Below, in pieces: positions 12,101 through 23,400 of a DNA stretch of 64,000 bases (positions within the stretch are counted from its first letter, which is position 1; each line of letters begins with the position of its first letter). Both the position numbers and the translations under genes were made by a program. The notes beneath the pieces were generated by a model. It saw only the letters and a list, made by a program, of their open reading frames with translations, did no database searches and was not told the origin of the DNA. Origin of the DNA: Aquanectria penicillioides (Eukaryota; Ascomycota; Sordariomycetes; Hypocreales; Nectriaceae); contig PYIU01000005.1 of NCBI GenBank assembly GCA_003415625.1, forward strand, positions 3,539,001 through 3,603,000. Direction: 5' to 3'.

Positions 12101-13678
12101 ACATGCGGGCCGCTCCAACCGGCCGTGGCGCCATGGATGGCTCCAAGCATGATGCTTGTCGTGATGAGGCGAAGGCGCAGGATCTAGCCACTTCCGCGCC
12201 AAGGTGAGGGTCACGGGCATGCAGTGACGTAGTGCATGATGTGTAGGTGAGACGGATCTTTGTCGATGTAAGTAACGGTGAGATGAACGGCGGTCAGCTG
12301 CTGTATCTCTGGCCGGTCGAGGTTCGTCCAAAGTTACCAGTCAAGAAAGGAGCGTGACTCTCGACGAAGGACTTCCAGCTTGAACTTTCTAGAATGACGT
12401 CTACATCTGCCTTGGATCTCCAACGCTGCACATCTATTTGGTGGAGCTACTATAAGAGCGATCGTAGGACGACTTGTCATAAGACGGGGAGAGCCGCTGT
12501 GGGGAGGCGATCCTTGCTCGGTTGAACCTATGCCCAAGTGATCATGAGGCATTCACATGCGAAGAGACCAGGATCTATGAAAGAAAGAAAAAAAACAAGC
12601 CAGAATCTGAAACATATACGTCTATTTTCTTCATAGTGAGACCTGTGACAAAAATGCCCCTGCTAATTCTTGTCGAGGCTCCGACGGCCAGCCTGGCGTG
12701 CGTGCTGAGGGATGGGTTTTCCAAGGCCAGGCAACACCCAAACATGAAATGGACATGCTTCTAACACCGTGTTCACTGGAACATGGGCCCTGAGCCACAT
12801 CCGGGATGCATTTCCCCGCAAACCCTATCTCTCATGCAGGATTCCTCGCTCCATCGTTCAACCAAATGGCATGGTGATATCCCCAGAAGCAACCCAACGG
12901 TTACACGATAGAGAATGTGCAAAACGAATCAATCTTTAAATTTTTCTTGTTTATTTCCTATAGCCAATAAGCTACGCGTATCTAGTTTGGGCAACCTTGA
13001 GAGAAAAAATCTCGCCCCATTGCTGAGGTGTTTCCATAAGTTCCTCTAGTAGCCTACAAGTTTCGATCATAGCCTGTCAAAGGCCCTTCGTATTAAAAGA
13101 TGGCCATGTGAACTGTTAGATTTTTCTCTCACTCCAAGGTGTCCTGTGATTTTACCCCGATGATGTCTAACCCTTTTGTCTCAATGAGGTGAAGTCGTGT
13201 AGAGTCGCATTGCGACACTGAGATCATGCAGAGTTGTTCTTCCAGGGGCTCACCGATACAATACGACCAAAGACCTTGGTTCTTAGTATTTCTATACGGC
13301 TTTTTTTCCTCTCAGCAACCAGAATTGCTTATTTTTCGCGATCAATCCCGTGATGTTGATGGTGGAGGGAGGGAGCAAGGCATAATTCCAATGCATCGCA
13401 ATAAACAATCTTAGTTGCATGAACTAGTGGTGTTGGTGGATACGTGACCAGACCTAAGCCTCAGATCCCGATTCATATCTAGGCCGGGAGCAGGGAGTCT
13501 CGGGGAGATAGCAAGAAACGTAAGTTTAATCATCCCATACTCGGCCTATCCCGACCGACATGCTTCAATCGCCATGCTGATACGCTACATCTGTATCTTG
13601 AGTTGTGAGTGATATAATTAGGCTGAACTCAGCAAACTTCCAAGGGCTGTGCGATATTTCAACGAGGCATCGGCTCTG

Positions 13679-14744
13679 CTACACTTTGAAGGAGTGATTG
13701 ATTCCATTCGGCGATAGGAGATACCGCGATTCGCTTCGGCTGAGCGTTGCAAAGAAGTTGAACCATGAGGTCTTCATACAGTCAGCGCATTCTGTCAGCT
13801 TATCCGAAAACACGCCATAGTTTGTCACGAGGGGCCATGAATTGATAAGTATCTGGCCAACGAGGTTTGAGAGTTGCGGGAAGTCATTGGGAGGAGCTTT
13901 GCGCGTGAAACCATGAGATAAAATTGGAAGCAATGAGAATGATCCAAGTTAACCAATTGGTAAGGGGATCATGCGTGAATTGGTCGGAGCTGAGTAACCC
14001 GTGTGGTGTTCAGGGATTCCCATTGCAGTGAGGATAAGGGGGCTCAATGAACTGCAGTTTAGCGGGATGGCCGATACAAACTACACTTCTTGAGGATTAG
14101 GTCTGAAGGCGCAGGCGTTGCGTCTAGCGAGTGTCTGGCTCAAACTGCCTGTAGGAACTGCAGTTGTATAAGGCCACATTGGACTCATTGTTGATGAGTG
14201 ACTGGTTATGAATCCCAAGAGGGGCATAAAGTCAACTGCGGTTCGCAAGAGGTGTAAATCCTGCGATGATAGTTCTAACTGGGAAGCGTACAAGGTAGAG
14301 CTGCCCTATCGAGAAAGCAAGGTCAGACAAGGATTAGAATTATTTGACCAGCTTGATTCATCACAATCACGGCCCTAGCAAAAACCAGTAGTAAGTTGGA
14401 TCCCATCAAGCCTGCTTTGAATTGATTCAACAGTTGCCAGTGATATGTTTGTAGAAGGAGGAAGTGGAGAAGGCTAGAAACACATCACCTCAGTAACTTA
14501 TTTTCTATCAGATGTGACTATAACATTCGAAGAATATTTTCCATACGCGAGAAAGTACACATTAACTATTATTTTTCAACGAATATATATAAATCCTTTC
14601 ATGTACTACTGATACGCCACCAAAGCTAGATGCTTCCGCAGCCGGGTGTTCCTGTGGCGTTCTAAACCCATCTCCAAGCTCAACAAATGAATCGAGAAGG
14701 ATCGCAGTGATTCCCAGAATAACGCACCTTACAAATCGAAGCAT
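13679..14744 (-). pseudogene. Decayed minus-strand gene, possibly a secreted protein
   Basis: The minus strand shows coding-like text broken by stops and frame changes. It starts at ATG 14744 with MLRFVRCVILGITAILLDSF, a plausible signal peptide, followed by a Pro/Ala-rich stretch. After a possible intron a second block reads LATVESIQSRLDGIQLTTGF, then an in-frame TAG, then GRDCDESSWSNNSNPC, a second TAG, and SQLELSSQDLHLLRTAVDF. The last block (13933-13679) contains LVGQILINSWPLVTNYGVF and ends in INHSFKV. The TAG stops could derive from CAG or TGG by C-to-T or G-to-A change, as in RIP. I do not recognise the family. Alternatives are an intron-rich live gene or chance open frames. Confidence 0.3.
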
Positions 14745-14914
14745 GACATTGATACTATGAAGGGATTACGCCTGGCTACAAATGGAGCTAGTTTAGGTAT
14801 GGTTTCTCATTCCCAACCCATATCACCATGGATGTCGAATTGGGTCACATTTACGAGCAATATGGACTAGCCCCCATGGACTTGGGTATTTTCCAACAGG
14901 AACCTACTGGTTTC

Positions 14915-15428
14915 TCAACGGAGAGGCGAAGTCCAGCAGTTAAATGAAACATTCATTCCACTTGGGACACCGCACGTGGGCATATCGATCGTCAGTCTGT
15001 AGCCAGCAACTTGACTAATACATTCGCCAATCACCACCCCATGAGTACTCAATTCGTTGAAAAAAGTAGAATGATTTCTTTTTTTTTTTAGTTCCCATGA
15101 ATGAATGACGATAAGGAATGCGTCAGCCGTATTGAGCTTTTTGCGATGTCCGGTCCTATCACGGTCGACTTGCGGGAATAATCGTCTGTGACGCAATGTC
15201 GCACAGATACTTAGCCGGCATGGGTGAGGTTATGCAGTCAAGATGCACCCAAAACCAAGGAATAGACTTGGTACGGCGGATCGGGTCTGAACGAATTCCA
15301 AGATATCCAATGGCGCTGTGGTTGGTATCAATCCAGACGAGTTTGATGTGCGCCGGCCCAGATCCAATCCGGGTAAGGATCCAGGTCGGAAGAGAGAACG
15401 AGAGAGCGGGCAATCTCACATCGCGCAA
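14915..15428 (-). pseudogene. Second minus-strand coding relic, frameshifted
   Basis: Two overlapping minus-strand frames look like one protein broken by a frameshift near 15160-15196. The upstream block (15428 downward) contains GPAHIKLVWIDTNHSAIGYL and a run ending PMPAKYLCDIASQ. The downstream block contains LNTADAFLIVIHSWELKK and VVIGECISQVAGYRLTIDM, and ends SFNCWTSPLR with a stop at 14915. A T/A homopolymer near 15078-15091 lies inside. No family is recognised, and support is only the protein-like composition and continuity. It sits just upstream of the preceding relic on the same strand, so the two may be parts of one degraded locus. Confidence 0.25.
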
Positions 15429-16570
15429 AACAAAGTTCCCTCGCGCTGTGAAGACGACCTGAAAGGGCGAAAGGAACGAGACGCATTGCTACTTGTATAC
15501 CACCATCTACTCCTCGCCAAACTCAGTGACAGGCTGGTGTGGTGGGATAGTACTGGATAGCATCTTCCCCAATCGGGACAGCCAAGAAATGAGTCATTCT
15601 GGCTCATTCTGATTCAAGTGAGGGGAGGTCCACTTTTGGCGCTACTGGCGACATGGGTCGAGATCCACCGTTTTACAGGATTACCGTTTTCGATACGGAA
15701 TAGAGGGTCACGTAAGTAGAATCCTGGTCATGGCCATCAGAAGTTGTCAGAATGATTCATTTTCACTCTGGATGATGAGGACCATTGTCGATATAATTAC
15801 AAAGAATCTCACTCTGAGAGATTTATGGGAATTTCAGGATACGAGGTGCAGCCTGTATATAATGACAGAAATCAGGGGGAGAGAACCCTAGTCATGGCAT
15901 CAACTAGAGACAGAATGAATAGACTGCCACGATTGAATCATCATGAGATGGCCTGGTGATAAAACCTATAAATGGTAAGCATCCGGTACTCCTTCCCGAG
16001 CCCTGAAATACCCCAAATTCCATGAAGAGAGAAACGGAATCCGACGACATCTATATGAGTCGCATGAGCCTAATCATAAGGAAGAGAAACGACATCGTCT
16101 GAGAGACATTATTAATCAATGGCCTTTTATTCAATCCTCCGTTTTTTTTTTGGATCAATGTGCTAATTATATTCGCATTCCTGATAGGGCTTACGTTCTA
16201 TACTCCTGGTGTTGGGCGTCGGCTGGTGCGACGGGGCCACGATGCACTACGAGGCAATCATAACTGGCATGTTGGTGTTATCACAAGGCATGCTATGCAT
16301 GTAGAATAATGAAAAAAAAGGGTTTTGATTTGGCATCGCTCTATGTACAGTAAAAACAATAATTTCAGGACGCATTGCGTCTGTGTTCCATCAAGGTCGT
16401 TCTACCGACCCGGCCAGTTCGCGACGTCAATCGGATGGACCATATAATAGATAGCCAAGTAAGATGTAATTTGGCATGTGTTGGCGAGAAATCTCGTCCT
16501 CTCACTCTCGTATGCTGACAAGTATTAAGGATTTGGGTGTGGGTTTGTGCGGGTGTTGTTCCCTGTTGCT
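15429..16570. other. Gene-free stretch 3' of the bZIP gene
   Basis: This is moderately AT-rich sequence without a supported gene. The part next to 16571 should be the 3' UTR and terminator region of the bZIP gene. An A run near 16310-16320 and a T run near 16142-16151 are present. Confidence 0.5.
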
Positions 16571-17326
16571 TCACTTCTTGTTCAACATCTCCCGCAGCGC
16601 ATCAGCCTCAGCCTCTCGCCGCGCCAGCTTCAGCCGCAAATCATCCCGCTCGCCAGTCATGTCGGCAAGGGCTTCCTCAAGCTCGGCGATGCGGTCGAGG
16701 CGCTTTTGACGATACTTGCGGGCCGCCATGGTGTTGCGTTGGCGCTTGAGGTCCTTGACGGCGGCCTCGTCCTCAGGCGACGAGGCTTTGCGCTTCGTAC
16801 CGCTAGACGTGCTGCTGCCTCCGGGAGAAGACTGCGTGTTGATGTTGAGAGTAAAGGTGGAGAAACCAGAGGAGTTGGGTGCGTAGGAGGGAGAGTTTGA
16901 GCTCGGAGTTGAGGTCTTGGTTGTGGTTGTGGAGGGAGGAGGATTCGTGTTGAGTGCTTTTGCTGGTGCACTGGGCTGTTCAAAGGTCGAGCCCAAAATA
17001 TTGGCTGTCTCTTGCGAGAAGAAGTTGTCCTCAAGGGAGAGAGCAATCTCGGTACCCATCGGAAGTGGTTGTGTGAGGGGTGCCATTTCGGGAATCAACA
17101 CACCACCACCAGAGAGATCAACAGTTGGGTCCAAGAGACACCCTTGTGTAAGCCAGTTGTTGTCGTTTTCTTCAAGTCCAACACCGGCGAGAAACAGGTC
17201 TGGCGAGGCCGTGGTAAAGTCGATAGTGGTGTCAGTGACAGCAGCAAAGTCGTACGCAAATTGGTAACCAGGAGGGGTCTGATGAGAGTTGTCAGGTTGA
17301 GAAGAGAAAAGGCCGAGAAGTCCCAA
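16571..17326 (-). CDS. bZIP transcription factor, GCN4/CPC1-like (IDI-4 group)
   Basis: This is a nuclear DNA-binding protein with a C-terminal basic leucine zipper. The basic region reads KRQRNTMAARKYRQKRLDRI and the zipper continues IAELEEALADMTGERDDLRL to EMLNKK and the stop, at roughly residues 195-250 of the part listed. The RNT-AAR-YRQKR pattern matches the GCN4/CPC1 family and Podospora IDI-4, which control amino-acid starvation or incompatibility responses. The N-terminal half is acidic and Ser/Thr-rich, like an activation domain. The start is unresolved: position 17326 is a TTG codon. The frame stays open upstream to a TAA at 17606-17608 and is protein-like (PSNQHNNSQQDDLG) but holds no ATG. 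An upstream exon (for example one ending at a gtgagt donor near 17872) or a non-AUG start is needed. Confidence 0.85.
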   Translation of the reverse strand: MGLLGLFSSQPDNSHQTPPGYQFAYDFAAVTDTTIDFTTASPDLFLAGVGLEENDNNWLTQGCLLDPTVDLSGGGVLIPEMAPLTQPLPMGTEIALSLEDNFFSQETANILGSTFEQPSAPAKALNTNPPPSTTTTKTSTPSSNSPSYAPNSSGFSTFTLNINTQSSPGGSSTSSGTKRKASSPEDEAAVKDLKRQRNTMAARKYRQKRLDRIAELEEALADMTGERDDLRLKLARREAEADALREMLNKK

Positions 17327-17345
17327 ATCATCTTGTTGACTATTA

Positions 17346-17441
17346 TTATGTTGGTTCGATGGCGCCGCCAGACTGGCTGGGCATGTAGAAGACCATGATG
17401 GTGCGGACGCTTGCGCTTGCTGATGAGCACGAGGCGGCCAT
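17346..17441 (-). promoter_or_regulatory. Upstream ORF of the bZIP gene (31 codons)
   Basis: The ATG at 17441 opens a 31-codon frame that ends in TAA at 17346-17348, just before the conserved coding frame and out of phase with it. It contains two further in-frame ATGs. A TATA-like element (ggatataaaacc on the minus strand, near 17602-17613) lies about 165 nt upstream, so the uORF could be in the mRNA leader. GCN4 and CPC1 mRNAs are known to be controlled by uORFs; a similar role here is inference. Confidence 0.45.
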
Positions 17442-18387
17442 TGATTCAGAGTAAGGGGGCGGCGGCCTCCCCTACGTTTCTGGAGAGGCCGGAGAGGCGG
17501 AAGGGAAAGGGAAAACGGGGAAAGGAGTGATCTCAGACGATCAATCCAATTGAGTTTGATGGAGGAGGGAGAAACAGGGCTGAGAGAGGTGAGGATGTGG
17601 TGGTTTTATATCCTCAACATGGGCTCGCCTGCATGGAAGAAGCCACTGGCTTTACCAGGACGATCTAAGTGGGGAACCCTCTCATCATGTGGGGACATGA
17701 TGCGATGAAACGTCGTATCAAAGGGAGCCGAGACAACACAGTTTATTACGGAGAGCAAAGAGGGGAGGTGGAGAGGCGCAGCGGCCTTTGGACGGTGTGA
17801 TCGAGGCGGAGTGTCCGAGCAGATACGCCATGATTCGGCGGATGAACGCATGAAAATTCAAGGCATGACTCACGTCGAGAAAGTCTGCAGATGGGTGACG
17901 GATAAGGCCAGATTCCAAGGCCTTTTGCATCGCTTTTTTAACCTTCCTCCGCCATTACATCATGAGGTAGGGAGATGGTGGTGGGGAGATGGCGGTTGCG
18001 TGAGTATTGAGAAAAGGATGGCACTAAACGTAAACGGTAGGGCAAGCCTAAATCGGCGGATGTAGGGTAAGTTGCGGCTACAGAAGATAATACTTTGGAG
18101 ATGTGTGTTTTTCATATGTTATTTCGAATGGAGAAAGGTCTGCGGTAAAGAGATGTTTGAATTTCTCTTTAAATGGTGTTATTCCTTTAAGTAACCGTTA
18201 AAGACCTTGTGTGGACCATATCTGCTGCGATTGACCGTTTGGTCCGTATACTGTCCAGAGACGGAATAAACCATACTTGGCCCGTAATACCTTCAAGGCT
18301 GCAAAATGGTGGTAAACTTGACTAGGATCCCCTTTTCTTAATTGAAAAATCCACGCTGACTAATTCTATCTGGCTCTTCTTGGGTTT
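17442..18387. other. bZIP upstream region and left flank of the retrotransposon nest
   Basis: This holds the presumed bZIP promoter and unique DNA up to the outer LTR. A minus-strand frame starting MQKALESGLIRHPSADFLD (17930) is followed by a good gtgagt donor near 17872 and could be a first exon of the bZIP gene, but I cannot prove a matching acceptor. Sequence becomes steadily more AT-rich toward 18387. Confidence 0.4.
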
Positions 18388-18646
18388 TGTTGACGGATAT
18401 AGCGGCCGGGTGAAGGTGGTCGCCGCTACAGACATAGCGGCCGGCCACAAGCTGACCTTAGGGGCCTTATGGGCCTAGGTCTTAAGGCCATATATCCTTA
18501 TAAGGGAATCCCTACACTATAAATAGGTAATTGCATTCTGCAACCACTATCTAGCTGCTCTTTATAAATCCTAATTAATTTAAATTAACCTATTGTATAT
18601 ATTGCCTACTATAACTATCCTTATGCATGCTTATATATTGTTTATA
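18388..18646 (+). repeat. 5' LTR of element O
   Basis: It is 259 nt long, starting TGTTGACGG and ending TTTATA (the RIP form of TTTACA in the other copy). The first 90 or so bases keep their G and C; the remainder is mutated to A/T. The partner is 46278-46536. Confidence 0.93.
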
Positions 18647-19950
18647 GGTTATAAGCTTAAAGCTTTAATTTAAAAAGAAATTGCAGCTATTTAAAAGGTT
18701 TAGATTAATCTAAAGTTTATCCCTTAAAGTTAGTACTTATAATATTAATTAATTAAGGTCTTAAGATTTAAGCAATAGCTTTAAAGCTAGCCTTAAAGTT
18801 AATTCTTACTATTAAAGCAATTAAATAAATTAATAATAAAAAAGATTTTATTAAAAGAAAAGATAATTTTAAGGATCTTTTATCTTTCTTTAAAAGGTTA
18901 ATAAAGCCTACTAAAAGGGATTTATAGAAAATTTAATTAAATTTAAGTATTATAATATAGTAAATAATAAAGATAATATAATAAATGCAAAAGCTATAAA
19001 AGCACTTTAATTAAAAGATTAAAAATAAATTAAAGATTAAATATAAAATATAGCCTAAAGATAAATTAAAATCTAAAGTAAAAAATAATAAAGATAAAAG
19101 CTTTAAGTATTAAAGAAGCTAACTCTTTTATACCTTAAGGGAGCCCTTAAGAGCTTTAGATAAAATATTTAGTTTCTTAAGGAATAAAAAGATATTAATA
19201 AAGCTTACTTTAAGTAAGAAAAAGATTATAAATTTATAATTAATTAAAATTAAAGATTTTATTAGTTTTAACTTTAAGATAAAAGGAGATAATATACTTA
19301 AGGGATTAAAGAATTAAACTGCCTAAAAGAAATATCTCTTTTATACTATAATTACTATTAAATAGTATAAAGAGATTAAAATTTTATATTTAAAAGAAAT
19401 GCATTTAATTGCTATTATAGAAATAATAGTTTTATAGAAACTAAAGCTATTATTATTTTTAGTAAAGATTAATATAAAGGCTATTAAACTATTAATAAAA
19501 AGATATAATAATATAAGGTTTTAATAAAGTCTAGCTAATCTTTATTAAAAATTAAAGTTCTTAACTCTAAAGAAACTATAAGGGGTCTAAAGTTATATTA
19601 ATAATTTTTGCTATATTATAAATAGTATTATTAAAGCTAGCAATAAGCTTTTTAAATATTAAAAAAAGATAAGGTTTATAGATAGTATTAAAAAGGTCTT
19701 TTTTAAATAAAATGCATTTTAATGCAATTATAAGCAAAAAGGAAAATATTAATTTATTTATAAAATATAAAAAGATTTTATTAATAAAGCTAAAAGTTTA
19801 TAGACTTTTTAAAAGAAAAGTAAAGACTTTAGTAATAAAAAAGGTATATAAATAAATACTTAATTAAATAAAAAGAATAATTATAAAAAAGATTTTAAAA
19901 GCAATAAATACTTTAACTATAATTAAAAAGGTTATATTATAAAGAATTGC
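18647..19950 (+). pseudogene. Element O gag remnant with zinc knuckle
   Basis: This is the RIP-degenerated gag region of the copia element. At 19909-19950 the frame reads as a CX2CX4HX4C zinc knuckle in which two Cys and the His codons have become Tyr (TGT to TAT, CAT to TAT-type changes) and one codon has become a stop. The motif binds genomic RNA in intact elements. The last Cys codon (19948-19950) is part of the attgc target site where element M inserted. No intact frame remains. Confidence 0.75.
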
Positions 19951-20261
19951 TATTATAGTTCATTTATTCCATTATAAATAGTATTAAAAGTAACAGTCTT
20001 AATAATAAAACCATTATATTACTTATCTTGCAATTATACTAAAAGGCATATATATAGGCTCTACAATTATATTAAAATTAATAGCTTAGCTATAGGAAAT
20101 AATTAATTATATATTAAACTTTACTTAACTTATATCTTAAGACTACTATAATAATAGGTCCTAAAGTATAAATATATTTATAGATTATTAACCTTTACTT
20201 AAGAGATATAAAGGCTAACTATTTAAAAGTACTATCTATTATATAATCTATATATATAATA
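19951..20261 (-). repeat. 3' LTR of element M (left copy)
   Basis: It is 311 nt long and pairs with 42277-42587 over its full length without a gap. Differences between the copies are C/T and G/A. This copy keeps more C at its outer (left) edge. Confidence 0.9.
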
Positions 20262-23200
20262 AATGCCTTTAAATTAAAAGAAAGACTACTATTTATAGTA
20301 GTAAAAACTAAAGCTAAATTTTTAATATTTACTTTATATTTATTTTATTTATTAATTATTTTTGCTTATTCTATATAATTATAGTATTTAGCTATTAGCT
20401 TTTAAATTCCTAATAAAGTTTCTAAATCCTTATATAGACCTATAGATTTCCCTATTATTTCCTTTTAATTCTATATAACCTTAATAAAATCTAGCTAGCC
20501 TAATAGCTATTAGTATTAATGCATAAAGTATTAAGAATACAATTAGTTAAATAGATTATTAATATTAATAATAGCAAAAGGGGATCCCTTTTTATTAAAA
20601 GCTAACTTTAATAGCCTAGCTGCTAATTTCTCTATTGCGCTATTAAGCTTATAGCACTTAAAGAAGCTAGCTGCTATAGCCTTATTAAATCGCTTCTTTT
20701 CTAAAAGAAAGTTACTAATAGGCTACAAATTTATATATTAATATACTATATTATCTGCCTAAAGTATTAATAAAGGCGCCTATTTTAATAGGCTAGAAGT
20801 AGGTATATAAAATAGTTAATTGCCTTTAGCCAATCTACCCTAAGAGAGTTTAGATTTAACTTAAGCTATAATAGTTTCAATTAGCTTAGCCTTATTAACT
20901 GCTAAAAGAGCTATTAACTTAAATTTCTTTACTTTTGCTATTTAAACTATTAATTCCTTAATCTTATTGTTTTAGCTATTACTAATAATATTAAAGTAAG
21001 TAATTAAATCATTAAAAATAAAGATATTAATAGCTTATTCCTTAACTTTATTAGCAACTTTATAGAATTTAATATTAGTAGATTTAGTATTAGCCTTAAG
21101 CTATTCCTTAAATTAAGCAACTTTATTCTTTAAAGTCTTAATTTTAATTATAGCTTAATAGACACTAATAATTGCATTAGCTATAATGGCTTCTATAATA
21201 AATAAATTATTTCCAATAAAGTAGTTATATTAATTTAATATACTAATATTTATTAAATAACTATACCCTATAGTAATAAGGTATTTAGCGGCTAAAGCAT
21301 TAGTTATATTATAAGGATTAATAAAAACTATAGCTATTGCCTTTTCCTTTTTAAGCAGCTTAGCTATAAAGTGCTAGCAGTTCCCCTAAAACTTATTGTA
21401 TTTATTGTTTTAATAAAAGGTAAAGGCATTTATAGTAGCAGTTTTAATACATTAAATAAGGCTAAATTCCACTTTAAAAGGCTTAAACCTAATATTAGTC
21501 TTTTTATTAATTTAATTATAGTATTAATTAATAACTTTTTTATACTTAATAAAAAGGTCTATTAAAGAGTAGGATTTATTAGGTTTACTACTAAAAGCAC
21601 CCTTTAGGCTATAAAGCTAAAAGTTATAAGTAAAGCAAATAAATGTATTATCTTACCCCTAGCTCCTTAGCCTATTAACCGGTTTGCTTAAGAGATAGTA
21701 ATTACTATAGGTTATAGTGCCTTTAGTGTTAATTCTATTATTCTCTAACTTTACTACCTCTATTAATTTATTATATTTATAATAGGCTAAACCCCTACTT
21801 ATAGGAATGTCTACTTTCTATTTAAATCCTTTATAAGTGCTAGTAGTTAAAGCAATAAGATTTTAATTTATATTTTAAATATTTAAATCCTTTTTGCTAT
21901 ATTAAATAGAAGTCTTTTCTTTTAAGGTCTTTTTGCTAATACTCTTTCTACTATATTTAGTATATTTCCTACTAACTATTATAACCTTCTTATTGTTTTT
22001 TTTATTTTTATTCTTTATTTTATTATCTAAAGATAAAAACTTTTAATTTTAATTTAAATCCCCTTTCTCCCCTATTTATATTAATGTATTTATATTATCC
22101 TAAAGTTATTATATATTAGTATTTAAGTTTTTACTAAAGAGGTTAGTATTATTATTAATATAATTATAATTAATAGTAAAGTTATAAGTGGATTCTATTA
22201 GATTATTATCTTTTGCTAGAAATGCTATAATTAATAATATTATAGTATTAAAATTATTAATATTAATATTAAATTTATTACTATTATTATTATAAGTATT
22301 AATAAGCTTATTGTATTTATTAAATAATGTTTAGTATCTATCTAAAAGTCTAAATAAAATATTATTATAGAAGACTCTATATTTATTAAAGAAAGATTAA
22401 TTAATATAGTTTTTAATAAATTAATTAATAGATTTATGCTTCTTCTTAATAGAATAAGCTTTATATATATTATTTTACTATTTAATTTGCTAATATATAG
22501 CAATAAGTTCTATATTATTGCTAGCTAATAGTAAAAAGTCTAAAGCTAAAGGGGCTTAAGCTATAAAGGGGTGCTAAAATTAGCAATAAAGGAGTTAAGA
22601 TTAGCAATAAAGGTGCTAGATTTAATATAGCAAGCATTAGGCTAGCTATTATATAGATATTTATAAAAAAGAGATAAAGAAAAGTATAGGAATTAATAGT
22701 AAAGAGGCTAAAACTAATAGTAAAAATGCTAAATCCAATAGTATAGGTAATAGTTCCTATAGCAATTAAATATTTATATAAAATAAAAAGAAAAGCTAAA
22801 AAGTTTAATAGGCAATAGATTTTAGTATTTATACTATTAAAATCGATAAAATATAGGGCTATATATAAAAATAAAAAATAAAGGTTATATAAAATTAAAG
22901 AAGTTAAAAGAGATGCATTAGGCTATAGCAGTTGCCTTTATGCTATATAGGTGCCTAATTATTTACTTTACTTAATTACTTTAATTATATGCTAAATAAG
23001 CTAATTGTAAATTACTATTAATCTATTTTAAATATTCTCTTTTTTATAGAATTTAACTACCTTTATATTAAATCCTTTTAAATTAAATAGTAAATATATA
23101 AAAAAGAATTTTCTTATAATAGTAAGAGTTAATAGGCAGTTTCTAGCTATTTAAATATTAGGTTTGCTATACCCTATAGTAATTTCTAACCTTTTTTTTT

Positions 23201-23400
23201 ATATTCTTTTTCCTATAGTATAGGGTTAGCAATTAAGTATTTATTAATAAAATTAAAAGCATTCTCTTTTAATTTAATTTTATTTATTTATTTATTATTT
23301 TTAATAGTATATCCTTTCTATTATAATAAAAAGTAATGCATTAGCCTTTATTTATACTATTAGATCTTCTATTAGATAATTCTATTTACTTTCTATTGGC
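20262..23400. other. Unassigned AT-rich part of element M
   Basis: About 3.1 kb lies between M's left LTR and the region where pol motifs become readable. I could not assign a domain on either strand. It could be the integrase C-terminus with an extra ORF, or a further degraded insertion without visible ends. Confidence 0.4.

Larger units (their letters stand above)
3900..13678. other. Gene desert of ordinary base composition (9.8 kb)
   Basis: I find no coding region here that I can support. Open frames reach 190 codons (5578-6150, plus) but have no motif, no codon bias and no neighbours to splice to. The stretch is rich in simple sequence: CTCG repeats, a GAC repeat, GTAG repeats, a CA/CG tract and long pyrimidine-rich segments around 9100-10200. 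It is not AT-rich, so RIP does not explain it. Part of it must be the promoter and 5' UTR of the CCCH gene. The rest could hold non-coding transcripts, which sequence alone cannot show. Confidence 0.5.

Noticed and set aside
19951..20261. Thought at first to be a duplicated piece of copia coding sequence, because similar text recurs at 42277
   Set aside because: Equal length, TG/CA-type ends and a perfect attgc duplication show that these are the two LTRs of element M.
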